Positions 46,341 through 56,855 of a stretch of 64,000 nucleotides of DNA are shown here, piece by piece. The stretch covers positions 744,001 to 808,000 of the forward strand of contig JAFFJZ010000046.1 of NCBI GenBank assembly GCA_018340375.1, read 5' to 3'. The DNA is from Gonatopus flavifemur. Its lineage: Eukaryota; Arthropoda; Insecta; Hymenoptera; Dryinidae. The translations under genes were made by a program, and so were the position numbers. Below the pieces are notes generated by a model that saw only the letters and a program-made list of their open reading frames with translations, ran no database searches and was not told where the DNA came from. The first letter of the stretch is position 1, and every line of letters starts with the position of its first letter.

Positions 46341-46838
46341 TTAGGTGTACAACTTTTCTTCCGCCGTTGTCCTTCACAATTTGAGGCTTTATCCTCAAAA
46401 AGTAGATACATACCTATGATTCAAAGTACTGGCCGTCGCTAGCCACTACTTTTTCCCATCTTCCGATTCTGTCTTTGAAGCAACTGTTTGCAAGTCAAGA
46501 AACGTCGTTCAACATCTCTTGGCTCCAATTCATACCGGCTTGGGGCTAAATTAACGAAAAACCAAATCAACGAAAAGTTGGTTGAAAAGAGAGATACGTC
46601 ACACTCTCTCTTTCCAAACACTGATTTCGTTGATTTGTCTCTTCGTTGATTTGGCCTCCATCCTTCATACCGAACCCAATTCCCTAGTTCCTGAATCATT
46701 CCCATAGCTGTGAAGCGTTTCAAAATGATTGGTTGAGTTACTCCCAATGATTCTGCCAATTCTTCTCGCGTTCGGCACGAGTCTCCATCAAGTGATGCCT
46801 CCAATTCGGAATCCTCAAAACTTTTCTTTCTTTTACCT
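46341..46838 (-). pseudogene. internally deleted mariner carrying a MITE
   Basis: On the minus strand, KRKKSFEDSELEASLDGDSC and RTREELAESLGVTQP give the mariner helix-turn-helix region. NWVRYE, interrupted by 135 bp, then resumes RYELEPRDVERR. The sequence next jumps from LLQRQNRK directly to RWEKVVASDGQYFES and a stop, so the whole catalytic domain is deleted. The left ITR is TTAGGTGTACAACTTTTCTT at 46341; no matching right ITR is seen. Deletion derivatives of this kind are common for mariners. Confidence 0.85.
46537..46663. mobile_element. 127-bp MITE in mariner coding sequence
   Basis: The ends GGCTTGGGGCTAAATTAACG and, inverted, GGATGGAGGCCAAATCAACG form about 38-bp TIRs. TTCATACC (or TTCATACCG) lies at 46529 and again at 46664, so the target duplication is 8 or 9 bp. 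Insert plus duplication add 135 bp, exactly 45 codons. The host frame therefore stays open. Confidence 0.88.
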
Positions 46839-47125
46839 GTAAAAAAGTAGCAAATGAATTTGAATAATTCTTAAGCACACTTGGTATAACTTTTTTTTAT
46901 CAATTGTCTACGATCTCAATTGGAGAAATCCACAGGAGCTGGTTGTCCGTCAGGAGTTATGATACATCCGTTATGTTTGGGCCGACAGAAAGATTGCGAA
47001 TGAATTCGAATCAGTCCCCTTGAGCATACTCCGTATGATCCATTCGATCTTCTGCCAATTACTGTAGTAGGAGAACAGGATAGTAGCAGATTGTCCGTGA
47101 GAGGGTTATGATATATCTGATATGC

Positions 47126-48077
47126 TTTCGCCTCAAGAGTAATTGATAAATTCTAATTCCCTTCCTTGGTTACACCTTGTATAATTTTCTATTATTTGTC
47201 TCTGGTTCTAGTCAGGGATTATGATATATCTGCTATGCTTCTACCTGTGAAGGAATCATGTATTTTATGAATAATGCATCACACAGAGCTTACCTTTGTA
47301 TATCTCCCAATTTTCTGGATGTAGCAAATAGATTGAGACCTTTGTCAAACTTCTGTTTTTTCCACGAATAACCTCTTCATCGTTCATTCATTCATGAATT
47401 TTTCTAAATAATATATGAAAAGTACATCCCAAGTTATTTGTGTTTGATTGTTGTTCTGAATAACCTGTAGTAACCTGTCATGTGATCACCTGTAATTCAT
47501 GCATTTTTTAATTATTCTTTCAATATTAAAATAACCTATCAACACATCCTCTCCTTGATAGATTATAAAACCTGCGTTCACAACACTATGAACTTTCCTC
47601 TCATGGACAGCGTATCGTTTACACTCGTTGAATAGAACATCCAATGATAGACTGAAAAAGTTGGTAGCTGGTATCGCTGGTCAAAACATATATACGTATA
47701 CTGACATAAATGCTATTGGATGTTAGGAGAAACAAAAGGGCGGATATATCTAGATCATTGGAAACATAGCCAAATATTGACCACTCACCCAAATTGAGGA
47801 TGACAAAATCTCATCGGGATTATGAGAACCTTATGAACAAGAATAGTATATTGTTCATCAAGGGGGGAAAGTGGGAAATTTCCGACGAGTGTGAAGTGTG
47901 TCTTCCCGAGCCGAAGGCGAGGGAGACAATCACACGAGTGAAAATTTCCCACTCCTCCCCGAGGTGAACAGACTATTTTTTCCCACAACTGCAAGGAAAG
48001 TGAAAATCATCTGCTTAATTGCATATAAAATATTCATATGCATATTTCAGAACGAAAAGATAGTTTGTATTTTCCTT
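47126..48077. other. spacer with a weak hairpin
   Basis: No gene recognised. A hairpin at 47531-47566 (ATAACCTATCAA, one mismatch, loop 12) matches the one at 29697-29744. An imperfect inverted stretch at about 47865-47965 (GTGGGAAATTTCC / GGAAATTT-CCCAC) surrounds CCCGAGCCGAAGGCGAG. Confidence 0.5.
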
Positions 48078-48180
48078 CCGCTGCAAGCGGGCAGAAAGTA
48101 TTTTTCTCCCGTTGTGAGCGGGCAGAAAGTACTTTCCTGCCGCTGCGAGCGGGGGGAAAATATTTTCCTCCCGCTGTGAC
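48078..48180. repeat. 31-bp tandem repeat, 3.3 units
   Basis: Units start at 48078, 48109, 48140 and 48171 and read CCGCTGCGAGCGGGCAGAAA then GTATTTTYCTC. Each unit contains a CCGCT-AGCGG stem. No gene association is seen. Confidence 0.9.
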
Positions 48181-48950
48181 ACATTCGCTTGGAATTCAGC
48201 ACTTTCTTCCCTAAAAATAGGTCAGGAAACATCAACTTTCCGTGCAGGTGTGGGGAAAAGATATTTTGTTCCCATCCAATTGACAAAATGTTCAACTTCA
48301 GTATCGGATTAGCTGATTGCGTTCATAGTGGGATGAATCAAAAGTATATATTACGAATTTGAATTGAGTTCAAATATTTTCCAGTGACATTCTATTATAT
48401 GGTGAGTTATTGTGCATTGAAAATTTTATAAATGAGATTAATGTCAGTTGAGGTGTATGGGACATTCTTTTACAAACCAAACACCTTTCTGACCGACACA
48501 TTTTTGATTTAGCTGGAATTGTTTTTACATGTTCTATACAACAAAAAAAAACATACGCATTTGAGGAATTTACGAAAACATTTTTTTTTTTGAGAAATAG
48601 AAAGGATGGAGATTTTGAAAATTTGTCGATTTTTGGCTCATTGTGTATTGTTAAAAAATTCATAACTTTGGTTATGTTTGAGCTACAGAAATCATTTTAT
48701 TTTCATTCCAAAGGCAAAAGACGAGCAATAATAAAAAAGTACTTGAAAAAAAATTATTAACAAATTCTAATTGTTATCAACAACTTGAATGTTTAAATCG
48801 ATTTTTAACAATAACCCTCGAATTTGATCGAGTTTTTTATATTTTTATCGTGTTCTGCGTCAAATTTACTTTCGAAAACACATTTTCTACTGATGGATTT
48901 ATAATTTGTACTATACGAAAAAAATTGATTGATTTAGCGCGGTTCGTCAC
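48181..48950. other. AT-rich spacer
   Basis: Poly-T and poly-A runs and chance frames only; no feature supported. Confidence 0.5.
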
Positions 48951-49435
48951 ATTGGCATGCGGGTCACATCTCACGGTCCATTTCATTGCCCGATACATGA
49001 AAATGTTGGATTACTAATTGATGGGGCTAATTTAAAATCAATCACAGCTGATTCACCGAGATCTATAGTAAATTATCATGATTGTTTGGATCATATGACA
49101 TTTAATGAAAAGTCTACCAGCTGTTTTTTTAGGATTATGTAATAAATGTCCTGGTGTAGCGAATATCATTGATCAATTGTAAAAAAATTTCGAAGAAAAA
49201 TTCATTGAAAATGTTAAGTACAAACAATGGGTTAAAACTGAGGAAAAGAGAACTACATTACGGACCCTAATACCTGCTGTTGACGAATTTTCACAATCCT
49301 TAAGTGACGGTTCGACTAAGTTACTACCGCATTCATTTTTACTTAATAAACAAAGGGAATTTCTGAATGAGAAGAAGAATAAATCAATGAAAAATGAATG
49401 TATCGTTATTTTTTATTTTTCTTAGAATTATTCTT
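48951..49435 (+). pseudogene. fragment related to the element C transposase
   Basis: Readable in pieces on the plus strand: GPFHCPIHENVGLLIDG, then HDCLDHMTFNEKS, CNKCPGVANIIDQL, and LPHSFLLNKQREFLNEKKNK followed by ECIVIFYFS. The last block aligns with HAFIAKEQSSFLKNLKDNLK and FIVTCDFAENY of element C, just before that protein's first catalytic Asp. Identity is low, so this is another lineage of the same protein family. The catalytic parts downstream are missing, replaced by the RTE copy. Confidence 0.6.
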
Positions 49436-49504
49436 TTGTAATTCAAAATTTTGTTCAGGGTATTCACTGGAATAACGATCGAGTCACAATACATCCATTT
49501 TCAA

Positions 49505-52190
49505 TATATTCATCATCATCATGAAGTAATCAGTCTTATGACTGGTTTGATGAAATCCTTCAACCCTGTCTATTATCCGCTAACCGCTTAATTTCTGCAT
49601 ATCTACGGCAACCCTTATCTTGTATAATTTGCTTCATATAACTCAATCTAGGTCTACCTCTTCGTTTTTTACCATTCATTCTTCCTTCCAATATTGTTTT
49701 CAATAAGCTATCATGCCTCAATGTGTGTCCTATCAGATTACTTCTTCTTTTTACGACCTGTCTCAAGAGACTTCTTTCTTCATTTACCTTCTCAAGTACT
49801 TCTTCATTTCTTACTTTCTCTATCCACTTTATTCTAAGCATCTTTCTATAACACCACATTTCAAAAGCTTCAAGTCTTCGTTGGTCCGTTTTTCCAATTG
49901 TCCAAGTTTCGCAACCATATAATGCTGTGCTCCAAACGTGACTCTTCAAGAATTTCTTCCTTACTGCTAAGCTAATATTCTTCGAACATAGTAACTGTTT
50001 CTTTTGGTGTAAAGCTTGTTTCCCTTGTGCTATTCTTGCTCTTATATCTCTCTCGCTCTTACCGTTTTCTGTAATTACGCTCCCTAGATATTTAAATTCT
50101 TTGACTTGCTGAATTGTCTCTGCATCTATTTTGATTTTCGTTCTTCTCGATGTGTTCGCTGTTGTACAAATCATGAATTTTGTTTTGGCCTTATTTGTAT
50201 TCATACAATATTTGTCTAGTAATATTTTTTTCATAGTGTTGAGAGTATTTTCTAACTCAGCACCACTCGTAGCTAATATAGCTATGTCATCCGCAAATCT
50301 CAACATGCTTACATTTTCACCTTGAATCTGTAATTTCAATTGCACTTGTTCCTTCACTTCGTTCATCGCTTCTTCTATATACAAATTGAAAATCAATGGC
50401 GATAGTGAGCATCCTTGTCTCACCCCTCTTCTAATTTGTGCTTCTCCTTTTTGACCCTCTATTTCTATTATTGCGGTTTGATTCTTATATAATTCATATA
50501 TCATTCTCCTATCCCTGGAAATAATTCCTACCTTTTTCAAAATCGTAAACATCTTCTCCCAATCAACATTATCGAATGCTTTTTGTATATCTACAAAACC
50601 TATATACACAGACTTTTTCAACTCCAGACTTTTCTCTACTACTGTTCTCAGTGCTGATATTGCTGCTCGCGTTCCCCTATTTTTCCTAAAACCGAACTGA
50701 TCTTCTGCTAATCTACTCTCTATTTTATTCTCTATTCTCCTGTATATGATTTTTGTCAGTATTTTCGAAGCATGTGAAGTTAAACTAATCGTTCTGTAGT
50801 TCTCGCATTTGTCTGCTCCTTGTTTTTTTGGAATGGTGACAATTTTATTCTTCTGGAAATCTTTCGGTACTTCGCCTATTTCGTACATATCTCTGACCAA
50901 TTCGAACAGTGCTTCACGAGTTCTCTGATTGGAGGCTTTGATAAGGTCCGCACTTATGCCATCTGTTCCTGGCGCTTTATTATTTTCCAATTCTTTCAAA
51001 GCCCTGTCGAATTCTGATCTCAAAATTGAATCTCCCAATTCTTCTTCATCGACATCTTCCTCCCTCTCTAAGAATCCCATATTATCGCCTCCTTTATACA
51101 GCTCTTCTAAATGATTCATCCATTGTTCTATTTTTTCCTCCGTTCTTATCAATTGTCTTCCTAGAGAATTTTTAATCTTACTGCTTCTAAATTTCATTTG
51201 TCCAAAAAATCTCTCAACAATCCTATATGCCTCATCAATTTTTCCTAAATGTAATCTCACTTCTATATCTTGACATTTCCCCTCCAACCATTGTTCTTTT
51301 GCTTTCCTTGATTCTCTGATCATCTTATTCCTCAGTGCCTTGTATGTCTGCTGATCTTGTTCACTATTCTTATTCTTGTATTTCCTCCTTTCATTGATTA
51401 AATCGAGAATTTCTTCTGTTATCCATGGTTTCTTGGGCTCTATCCCATCGTTCTTCGAAATTTCATCTGCACATTGCTCTATGTTCCTCTTCATATTTGT
51501 CCATCTACTCTCTATTTCCAAGTCTTTCTCTTGTCGATCCTCCAATTTTTCGTCCAACATCGCTTTGAATGCGTCCTGTGTTTTTCCTTGTTTGAGATTC
51601 TTCAAATTCCATCTTTTTTGCATTTTCCTTTTCGTTTTCAGAGCTTTGAATTTCAGAGAACATTTCATCAGCAACATATTGTGATCACTATCTATATCCG
51701 CGCCTGGATAAGTTTTACAGCTTTCCACTTGGTTTCTAAATCTTTGTTTTACTAATATGTAATGAATTTGATATCTTGCTGTATCTCCTGGCATTTTCCA
51801 AGTATAGATTCTTCTTGGATGATTTTTGAATAATGTGTTGGTAATAACCATTTCATGACTCTCGCAGAATTCGATTAGACGTTGTCCTCTTTCATTTCTT
51901 CTTCCTAACGCAAAATCTCCTATTATGTTGCCCTCTTCTCCTTGCCCTACTACCACATTCCAGTCGCCTATGATCATTAAATTTTCTTCTCCCTTCACAT
52001 ATTCTATCACTTCTTCTATTTCATCGTACGTTTTTTCGATATCCTCCTCTGAGTATGCAGATGTGGGCATGTATACTTGGACTATAACAGTGTCTACCGG
52101 TTTTGTTCTAATTCTGACCATCATTATGCGTTCGCTATGTTGCAAATAATTTTCTATCCTATTCCCTACTCTCTGAATAGATCCCTAGAT
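49505..52190 (-). mobile_element. RTE-type non-LTR retrotransposon, 5'-truncated
   Basis: The longest RTE copy in the window. Its 3' end is the family's CATGATGATGATGAATA tail at about 49505-49515. Its 5' end stops near 52190 inside the endonuclease domain, just before BEL element 2 begins. Other copies of the family lie at 14484-15421, 24571-25465, 39097-39195 and 59156-59322. The left flank is the element C-like fragment, not BEL, so the RTE marks a junction rather than a clean insertion in one host sequence. Confidence 0.9.
49560..52145 (-). CDS. RTE endonuclease/reverse transcriptase, long open frame
   Basis: An uninterrupted frame of 861 codons. It lacks the first part of the APE endonuclease. 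VDTVIVQVYMPTSAYSEEDI, MIIGDWNVVVG and DIDSDHNML are present. In the block usually read QIDYILV the Asp is His (codon at 51762-51764, residue about 128), so the nuclease is probably dead. The reverse transcriptase is complete by motif: FQKNKIVTIPKKQ, EDQFGFRKNRGT, GFVDIQKAFDNVDW, RGVRQGCSLSPLIF and the catalytic FADD (about residues 617-620). The C-terminus has the YGCETWTIGKTDQRR and RRGRPRLSYMKQI blocks. A TGA replaces the Trp codon seen in sister copies about seven residues before the normal end. RTE assignment rests on motif pattern and one-ORF layout. Confidence 0.92.
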   Translation of the reverse strand: MQHSERIMMVRIRTKPVDTVIVQVYMPTSAYSEEDIEKTYDEIEEVIEYVKGEENLMIIGDWNVVVGQGEEGNIIGDFALGRRNERGQRLIEFCESHEMVITNTLFKNHPRRIYTWKMPGDTARYQIHYILVKQRFRNQVESCKTYPGADIDSDHNMLLMKCSLKFKALKTKRKMQKRWNLKNLKQGKTQDAFKAMLDEKLEDRQEKDLEIESRWTNMKRNIEQCADEISKNDGIEPKKPWITEEILDLINERRKYKNKNSEQDQQTYKALRNKMIRESRKAKEQWLEGKCQDIEVRLHLGKIDEAYRIVERFFGQMKFRSSKIKNSLGRQLIRTEEKIEQWMNHLEELYKGGDNMGFLEREEDVDEEELGDSILRSEFDRALKELENNKAPGTDGISADLIKASNQRTREALFELVRDMYEIGEVPKDFQKNKIVTIPKKQGADKCENYRTISLTSHASKILTKIIYRRIENKIESRLAEDQFGFRKNRGTRAAISALRTVVEKSLELKKSVYIGFVDIQKAFDNVDWEKMFTILKKVGIISRDRRMIYELYKNQTAIIEIEGQKGEAQIRRGVRQGCSLSPLIFNLYIEEAMNEVKEQVQLKLQIQGENVSMLRFADDIAILATSGAELENTLNTMKKILLDKYCMNTNKAKTKFMICTTANTSRRTKIKIDAETIQQVKEFKYLGSVITENGKSERDIRARIAQGKQALHQKKQLLCSKNISLAVRKKFLKSHVWSTALYGCETWTIGKTDQRRLEAFEMWCYRKMLRIKWIEKVRNEEVLEKVNEERSLLRQVVKRRSNLIGHTLRHDSLLKTILEGRMNGKKRRGRPRLSYMKQIIQDKGCRRYAEIKRLADNRQG

Positions 52191-52200
52191 CTCTGAATTT

Positions 52201-53118
52201 ATGACAATTCGAATCCGCGGATTAGCCGATAAGGATTCAGATGTAAATAAAACTTCAAAAAATTTGATTCCTAGTAGTAAAAACCATACTGTTGTAAATA
52301 ATACGTTTTCAGTTAGTAATAAGTGTTCATTATGTCCGACAGCGCATCCCTTATGGAAATGTAAAAAATTTCAAAGGCAGAACATTGATCGTCGTTTTCA
52401 AATTGTGAAACAAGCTAGAGCGTGTTTCAATTGCTTGCGGCTGGGTCATGTTCCTAATCAATGTCCTTCGGAAAAACGTTGTAGTCGTTGCCAACGGCCA
52501 CACCATAGTTTGCTCCATCGGGAAGCCACAGTTCCTCAGAATAGAAATAGTTCTGTCAGTCAGGAAGTTCACGCGAATATTAATAGCGCGCTCAACGCCG
52601 AATCAAATATTCAAAGATCCGATAATAATCACAATCTTGCGCAGGCTTCTTATATGCCTTCACCTTCAGCCACCGGTAATCTCAATAATGCGGTTTCAAC
52701 TTCTACGTGCCATTCGACGATTGGTAAGCCCGCGAATATTTTATTGCCAACCGCGTGAGTGTTGCTGCGCACTGAAGAAGGTCGAACATTTCGCGTGCGC
52801 GCTCTTCTCGATCAGGGCTCTGTCTATAGTTTCGTTTCCGAAGCATTGGCCCAACGCATGCAAACTCGAAAATACCGCGCAGATTTGCATATCACCGGGT
52901 TCGGGGAACTTTATACGGGATCTGTAAAGTCAAGACTGCAGCTTTTCATTGAGCCATGTCATGGCAATGGACCCAGGCTTCCTCTATCCGTGTATGTATT
53001 CCAGAAGATCACCGCATATGCGGCCTCAAAGATAAGATCGATCAGTTCGTGGCCTCATCTTCAAGGCCTGTCCCTTGCCGACTCTAGCCCTGAAAAGGAG
53101 AGCAAATTCAATTACTGA
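52201..53118 (+). pseudogene. BEL/Pao element 2, gag zinc knuckles and protease
   Basis: Two frames in the same phase are separated by a TGA at 52756-52758, in a place where relatives have Trp. Zinc knuckles CSLCPTAHPLWKC and CFNCLRLGHVPNQC, then RCSRCQRPHHSLLH, mark the Gag C-terminus. The aspartic protease starts at about 52759, with catalytic ALLDQGSVYSFVSE. The usual D-S/T-G reads D-Q-G here, which may impair activity. The frame ends at 53116-53118 because of a one-base shift near 53095-53103. The protease end and pre-RT domain continue in the next frame (LLIGADLYGHLLLDQL). Confidence 0.87.
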
Positions 53119-55577
53119 TTGGGGCTGACCTCTATGGACATCTACTGCTCGATCAGCTCCGGCAAGGTCCTCTCGGTACCCCTACAGCTCAACTCACCAT
53201 ATTCGGTTGGGTCCTCTCCGGCCCAGTAGGTCCCCAAGATTCGAAGGATCACTCTCCACATACCACTGTTCTTAATTGCGTGGAAACTTCTGAATGCAAT
53301 ACGCTTTTGCGAAAGTTTTGGGAAATTGAGGAAATTTCTTCCAAGACCCCTCTCTCCGAAGACGAACAGCGCTGCGAAAATCATTTTGTAAATACTCATT
53401 CGCGCTCTGCAGACGGTCGTTATGTGGTCCGACTGCCATTCCGCACCGATCCGCCGATTAACATAGGAGAAACCCTGCCAATGGCCGTTAATTTTTATAA
53501 CAAATTAGAGAAGCGTTTGAAAAACAATCCCACGCTGTCTGCGGATTATAATTCATTTCTTTCCGAATATGAATCACTGAATCATATGAAAATGGTTCCA
53601 CCTACCGACGTCAGTCAGTATTCCCCTGTATATATACCCCATCACCCTGTTATTCGAGAGAGTAGTACGACCACGCGACTTCGCGTCGTTTTTAATGCTT
53701 CGAGCACCACCTCCAACGGCACTACGTTGAATAGTCACTTGCTAGTAGGACCGAAACCACAAGAAGACTTGGGGGCTACTATCATGCGATGGCGACAAGG
53801 TCGTTTTGCTTGCACAGCCGACATCGAAAAGATGTTCCGGCAAATATTAGTTCATCCTGATGACGTTGATTATCAACGCATATTATGGCGTTCTCGTGAA
53901 GATGGCTCCGTTAATGCTTATCGGTTACTCACCGTTACTTACGGCACTGCCTCAGCGCCCTATTTATCGAAGCGAGTTCTCCATCAATTAGCTTCAGATG
54001 AAGGGCATCGTTATCCCGATGCCATGTATATATTGCGGAATTGTATGTACATAGACGACGTTTTAATCAGTAATAATGACCTATTATCTCTAGCGGATCA
54101 AAGAGATCAATTAATTTCCTTGTTATCGCAAGGAGGATTTCATCTGCGAAAATCGGCGTCTAATTCGGCCCAGTTAATGGGAAAAATTCTGATTGAAGAT
54201 CGCGAGATGAAGGCCACACGCTCTTTCGACGATACTGATTCTCTTAAAGTCTTAGGACTAGTATGGATTCCAAGCGAGGATGTCCTCAAATTTAAGATCA
54301 CTACGGTTCCAATCGATCGTCATACTAAGAGGTCAGTGTTGTCGTTTATTGCCAAATTGTTCGATCCGCTAGGGTGGGCGGCCCCTGTTATAATTTCGGC
54401 CAAGATCTTAATGCAAGATCTCTGGTTGCGTAAATTGGATTGGGATGACAACTTGTCTCCTGAATTTTTAGTTCCCTGGAAACGCTATTATAGCCAACTC
54501 TCGGTACTGGAAAAATTGCATATCCCTCGCTGGACTGGTTATCCTACCGAATTTTTGGGCTTAGAGTTACACGGCTTTTGCGACGCGTCGACACGTGCAT
54601 ATTCCGCAGTAGTCTATCTTCGCATAATTCATTCTTTTGATAATATCCGAGTGAGCTTAATCGCGGCAAAAACTAAAGTAGCGCCAGTAAAAACGATCAG
54701 CGTTCCTAGATTGGAATTGTGCGGGGCGCTCTTACTTACTAAATTATTAGATAGTGTTAAGATTAGTTTAAGATTAGAAGTAATTCCGATGTACGGCTGG
54801 TCCGACAGTACGGTAGCGCTTGCGTGGATAAACCAACACCCATTCAGATGGTCGACTTTTGTAGCGAATCGCGTCTCAGAAATACAGACTCGACTTCCCA
54901 ACTTGAGATGGAAGCACGTACCAACCACTTCTAATTCCGCTGATTGCGCCTCTAGAGGCATTTCGGCTGATGAACTAGTTCATCATCCGCTGTGGTGGTC
55001 CGGGCCTTCGTGGCTTCGCCAACACTCCATTCATTGGCCATCGACTCTCCCTAGCGAGATAGAAGTTTCCCAAAAAGGAGTACAAGCGGAAGCTAAACAC
55101 ATTCCCATCCACCACGTAGAGTCAACACCGGAATGGGAATTACCAGATCTGATTTCCACGTGGCCGAAGCTCCTAAAAGTCACCGCCTACCTCATCAAAT
55201 TCGTCCAATATACATTCCCTACACTCAAATCCGATAAGGATATAGGCCCCCTAACTCGAGAAGATCTCACTTACGCTCGAAACTTTTGGATTCGTTCCGT
55301 CCAGAATAAAGCCTTTGCTTCAGAAATCCGCGCCTTGAAAAATCAACTATCCATCAAAAATTCCAGCAGCCTATTTTCGCTCAACCCCTTCCTCGGCGAA
55401 GATCAATTGCTCCGTCTTGGTGGGCGGTTGAAGCACTCGGAATTGCCTCACGATGAAAAATGCCCTATCATTCTCCCTAAACATCGCGTCAGTGAACTAC
55501 TCATTGCCCAAGCTCATCTCAGGGCGTTACACGGGGGGACTCAACTCACGTTGAGTATCCTCCGTCAAAATTATTGA
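53119..55577 (+). pseudogene. BEL/Pao element 2, reverse transcriptase and RNase H
   Basis: The frame is open from about 53103 to a TGA at 55575-55577. Domains in order are the protease tail (FGWVLSGPVG), pre-RT linker, and reverse transcriptase with TRLRVVFNASSTTSNG, FACTADIEKMFRQI (first Asp), TYGTASAPYLSKRVL and the catalytic YIDD (about 54048-54059). These are followed by LFDPLGWAAPVIISAKILMQ, the RNase H domain (GFCDASTRAYSAVVY, PRLELCGALLL, GWSDSTVALAW) and the linker to integrase (LGGRLKHSELP, KHRVSELLIAQAHLRALHGG). The terminal stop replaces a Trp codon in the integrase zinc-finger region, so it is a nonsense lesion inside pol and not its natural end. Confidence 0.92.
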
Positions 55578-56615
55578 ATATTACGAGCTCGGACACTTGT
55601 AAAGAGCCATATTCACCAATGTGTCGTGTGTGTTCGTCACCGCGCAGCCATCCACACGCAACAAATGGGCGATCTTCCTGAAGCCAGGGTGACGAAATCC
55701 CTGCCTTTCTCCCACACGGGAGTAGATTACGCTGGCCCTTTCCAAATTTTAGCTAAGGTCGGTCGGGGACAACGGCCCAGTAAATACTATGTGTCCTTGT
55801 TCATTTGCCTTTCCACCAAGGCTATTCACTTAGAGTACGTCGACGATTATACCGCTTCAGCCTTCATCGCCGCCTATAAACGCTTCGCAAGCAGGCGTGG
55901 CGTCCCATCGGATCTTTATTCCGACAATGGTACTCATTTTCACGGTGCTGAGCGTGAGTTACGTCTAGCTTTTCATCAGGTTAGCCAAGATCCTGCCTTT
56001 AAGTCTACGTTACTGAACGAGGGTACCCAGTGGCACTTCATTCCAGCTGCCGCTCCTCACTTTGGCGGTCTGTGGGAAGCTGGGGTGAAAAGTTTTAAAC
56101 ATCACCTTCGACGTGTAGTGGGCAATCACACTCTGTCACAACTTGAGTTTTCCACCTTACTCTGTCAGATCGAGGCGTGCCTTAATTCGAGACCAATAAG
56201 CCCTCTGTCAGATGACCCAAGCGATTGCTCTCCACTTACCCCAGGTCATTTCTTGATTGGTAGACCGTTGATCAGCGTTCCTGAGCCGTCTTTACTCGAG
56301 TATTCGGAGAACCGATTGACTCGCTGGCAACACGTTCAGGCCATGCGAGACCATTTTTGGCGCGCGTGGCAACGCGATTACCTGCATACTCTGCAGCAGC
56401 GACGTAAATGGCAAACCGCCAACCCGCCTATTCCAATCGGCGCACTAGTATCAATTAAAAATAACTTGCTTCCTCCAGCGAAATGGGAGCTAGCTCGTAT
56501 CGTCGAGACACATCCTGGTGCTGATGGCATCGCTCGCGTGGTCACTGTTCGAACGGCAAAAGGAATTGTAAAGCGACCCATCACCCAGATTTGCCTTTTG
56601 CCTGTCTCTCATTAG
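55578..56615 (+). pseudogene. BEL/Pao element 2, integrase
   Basis: The same frame continues after the TGA. It reads the rest of the zinc-binding region (HIHQCVVCVRHRA), then the integrase core with the acidic triad: HTGVDYAGPF (Asp), LYSDNGTHF (Asp) and FGGLWEAGVKSFK (Glu). It closes with CQIEACLNSRPISPLSDDPS and the BEL C-terminal DUF-type block RWQHVQAMRDHFWRAWQRDY, ending ITQICLLPVSH with a natural stop at 56613-56615. No further stops are present, so integrase itself is intact apart from being cut off from the upstream pol frame. Confidence 0.92.
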
Positions 56616-56855
56616 TTTCTAAGTTACTTTCTAAGTGTTCTTCATATTGTAAATAAGTTAAGCTACTGCCCTGTGATGCAAAATTTGTTACTATGTAAGG
56701 AAAATTGTAACACTAAACGTGCACTCGAATTGTTAGCACACATGATGATCATTATTGTTCCGCTCATTGTATTATCCTGCACACGCTAGGTTATTATTGT
56801 TATGTCAATCTCCCACCGTATCTTTTCGCAACGGGTTGTTGCAAGGTGGGCGGCA

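Larger units (their letters stand above)
46065..47125. repeat. inverted repeat flanking a deleted mariner
   Basis: Left arm about 46065-46255 and right arm about 46940-47125 are inverted copies, roughly 75% alike. Shared pieces include ATGGATCATAC-GAGYATGCTCAA and TATCATAACTYCTGACGGAC. Further degenerate copies of GGGATTATGATATATCTG occur at about 47205. The mariner remnant, its MITE and a hairpin lie between the arms. Confidence 0.7.
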
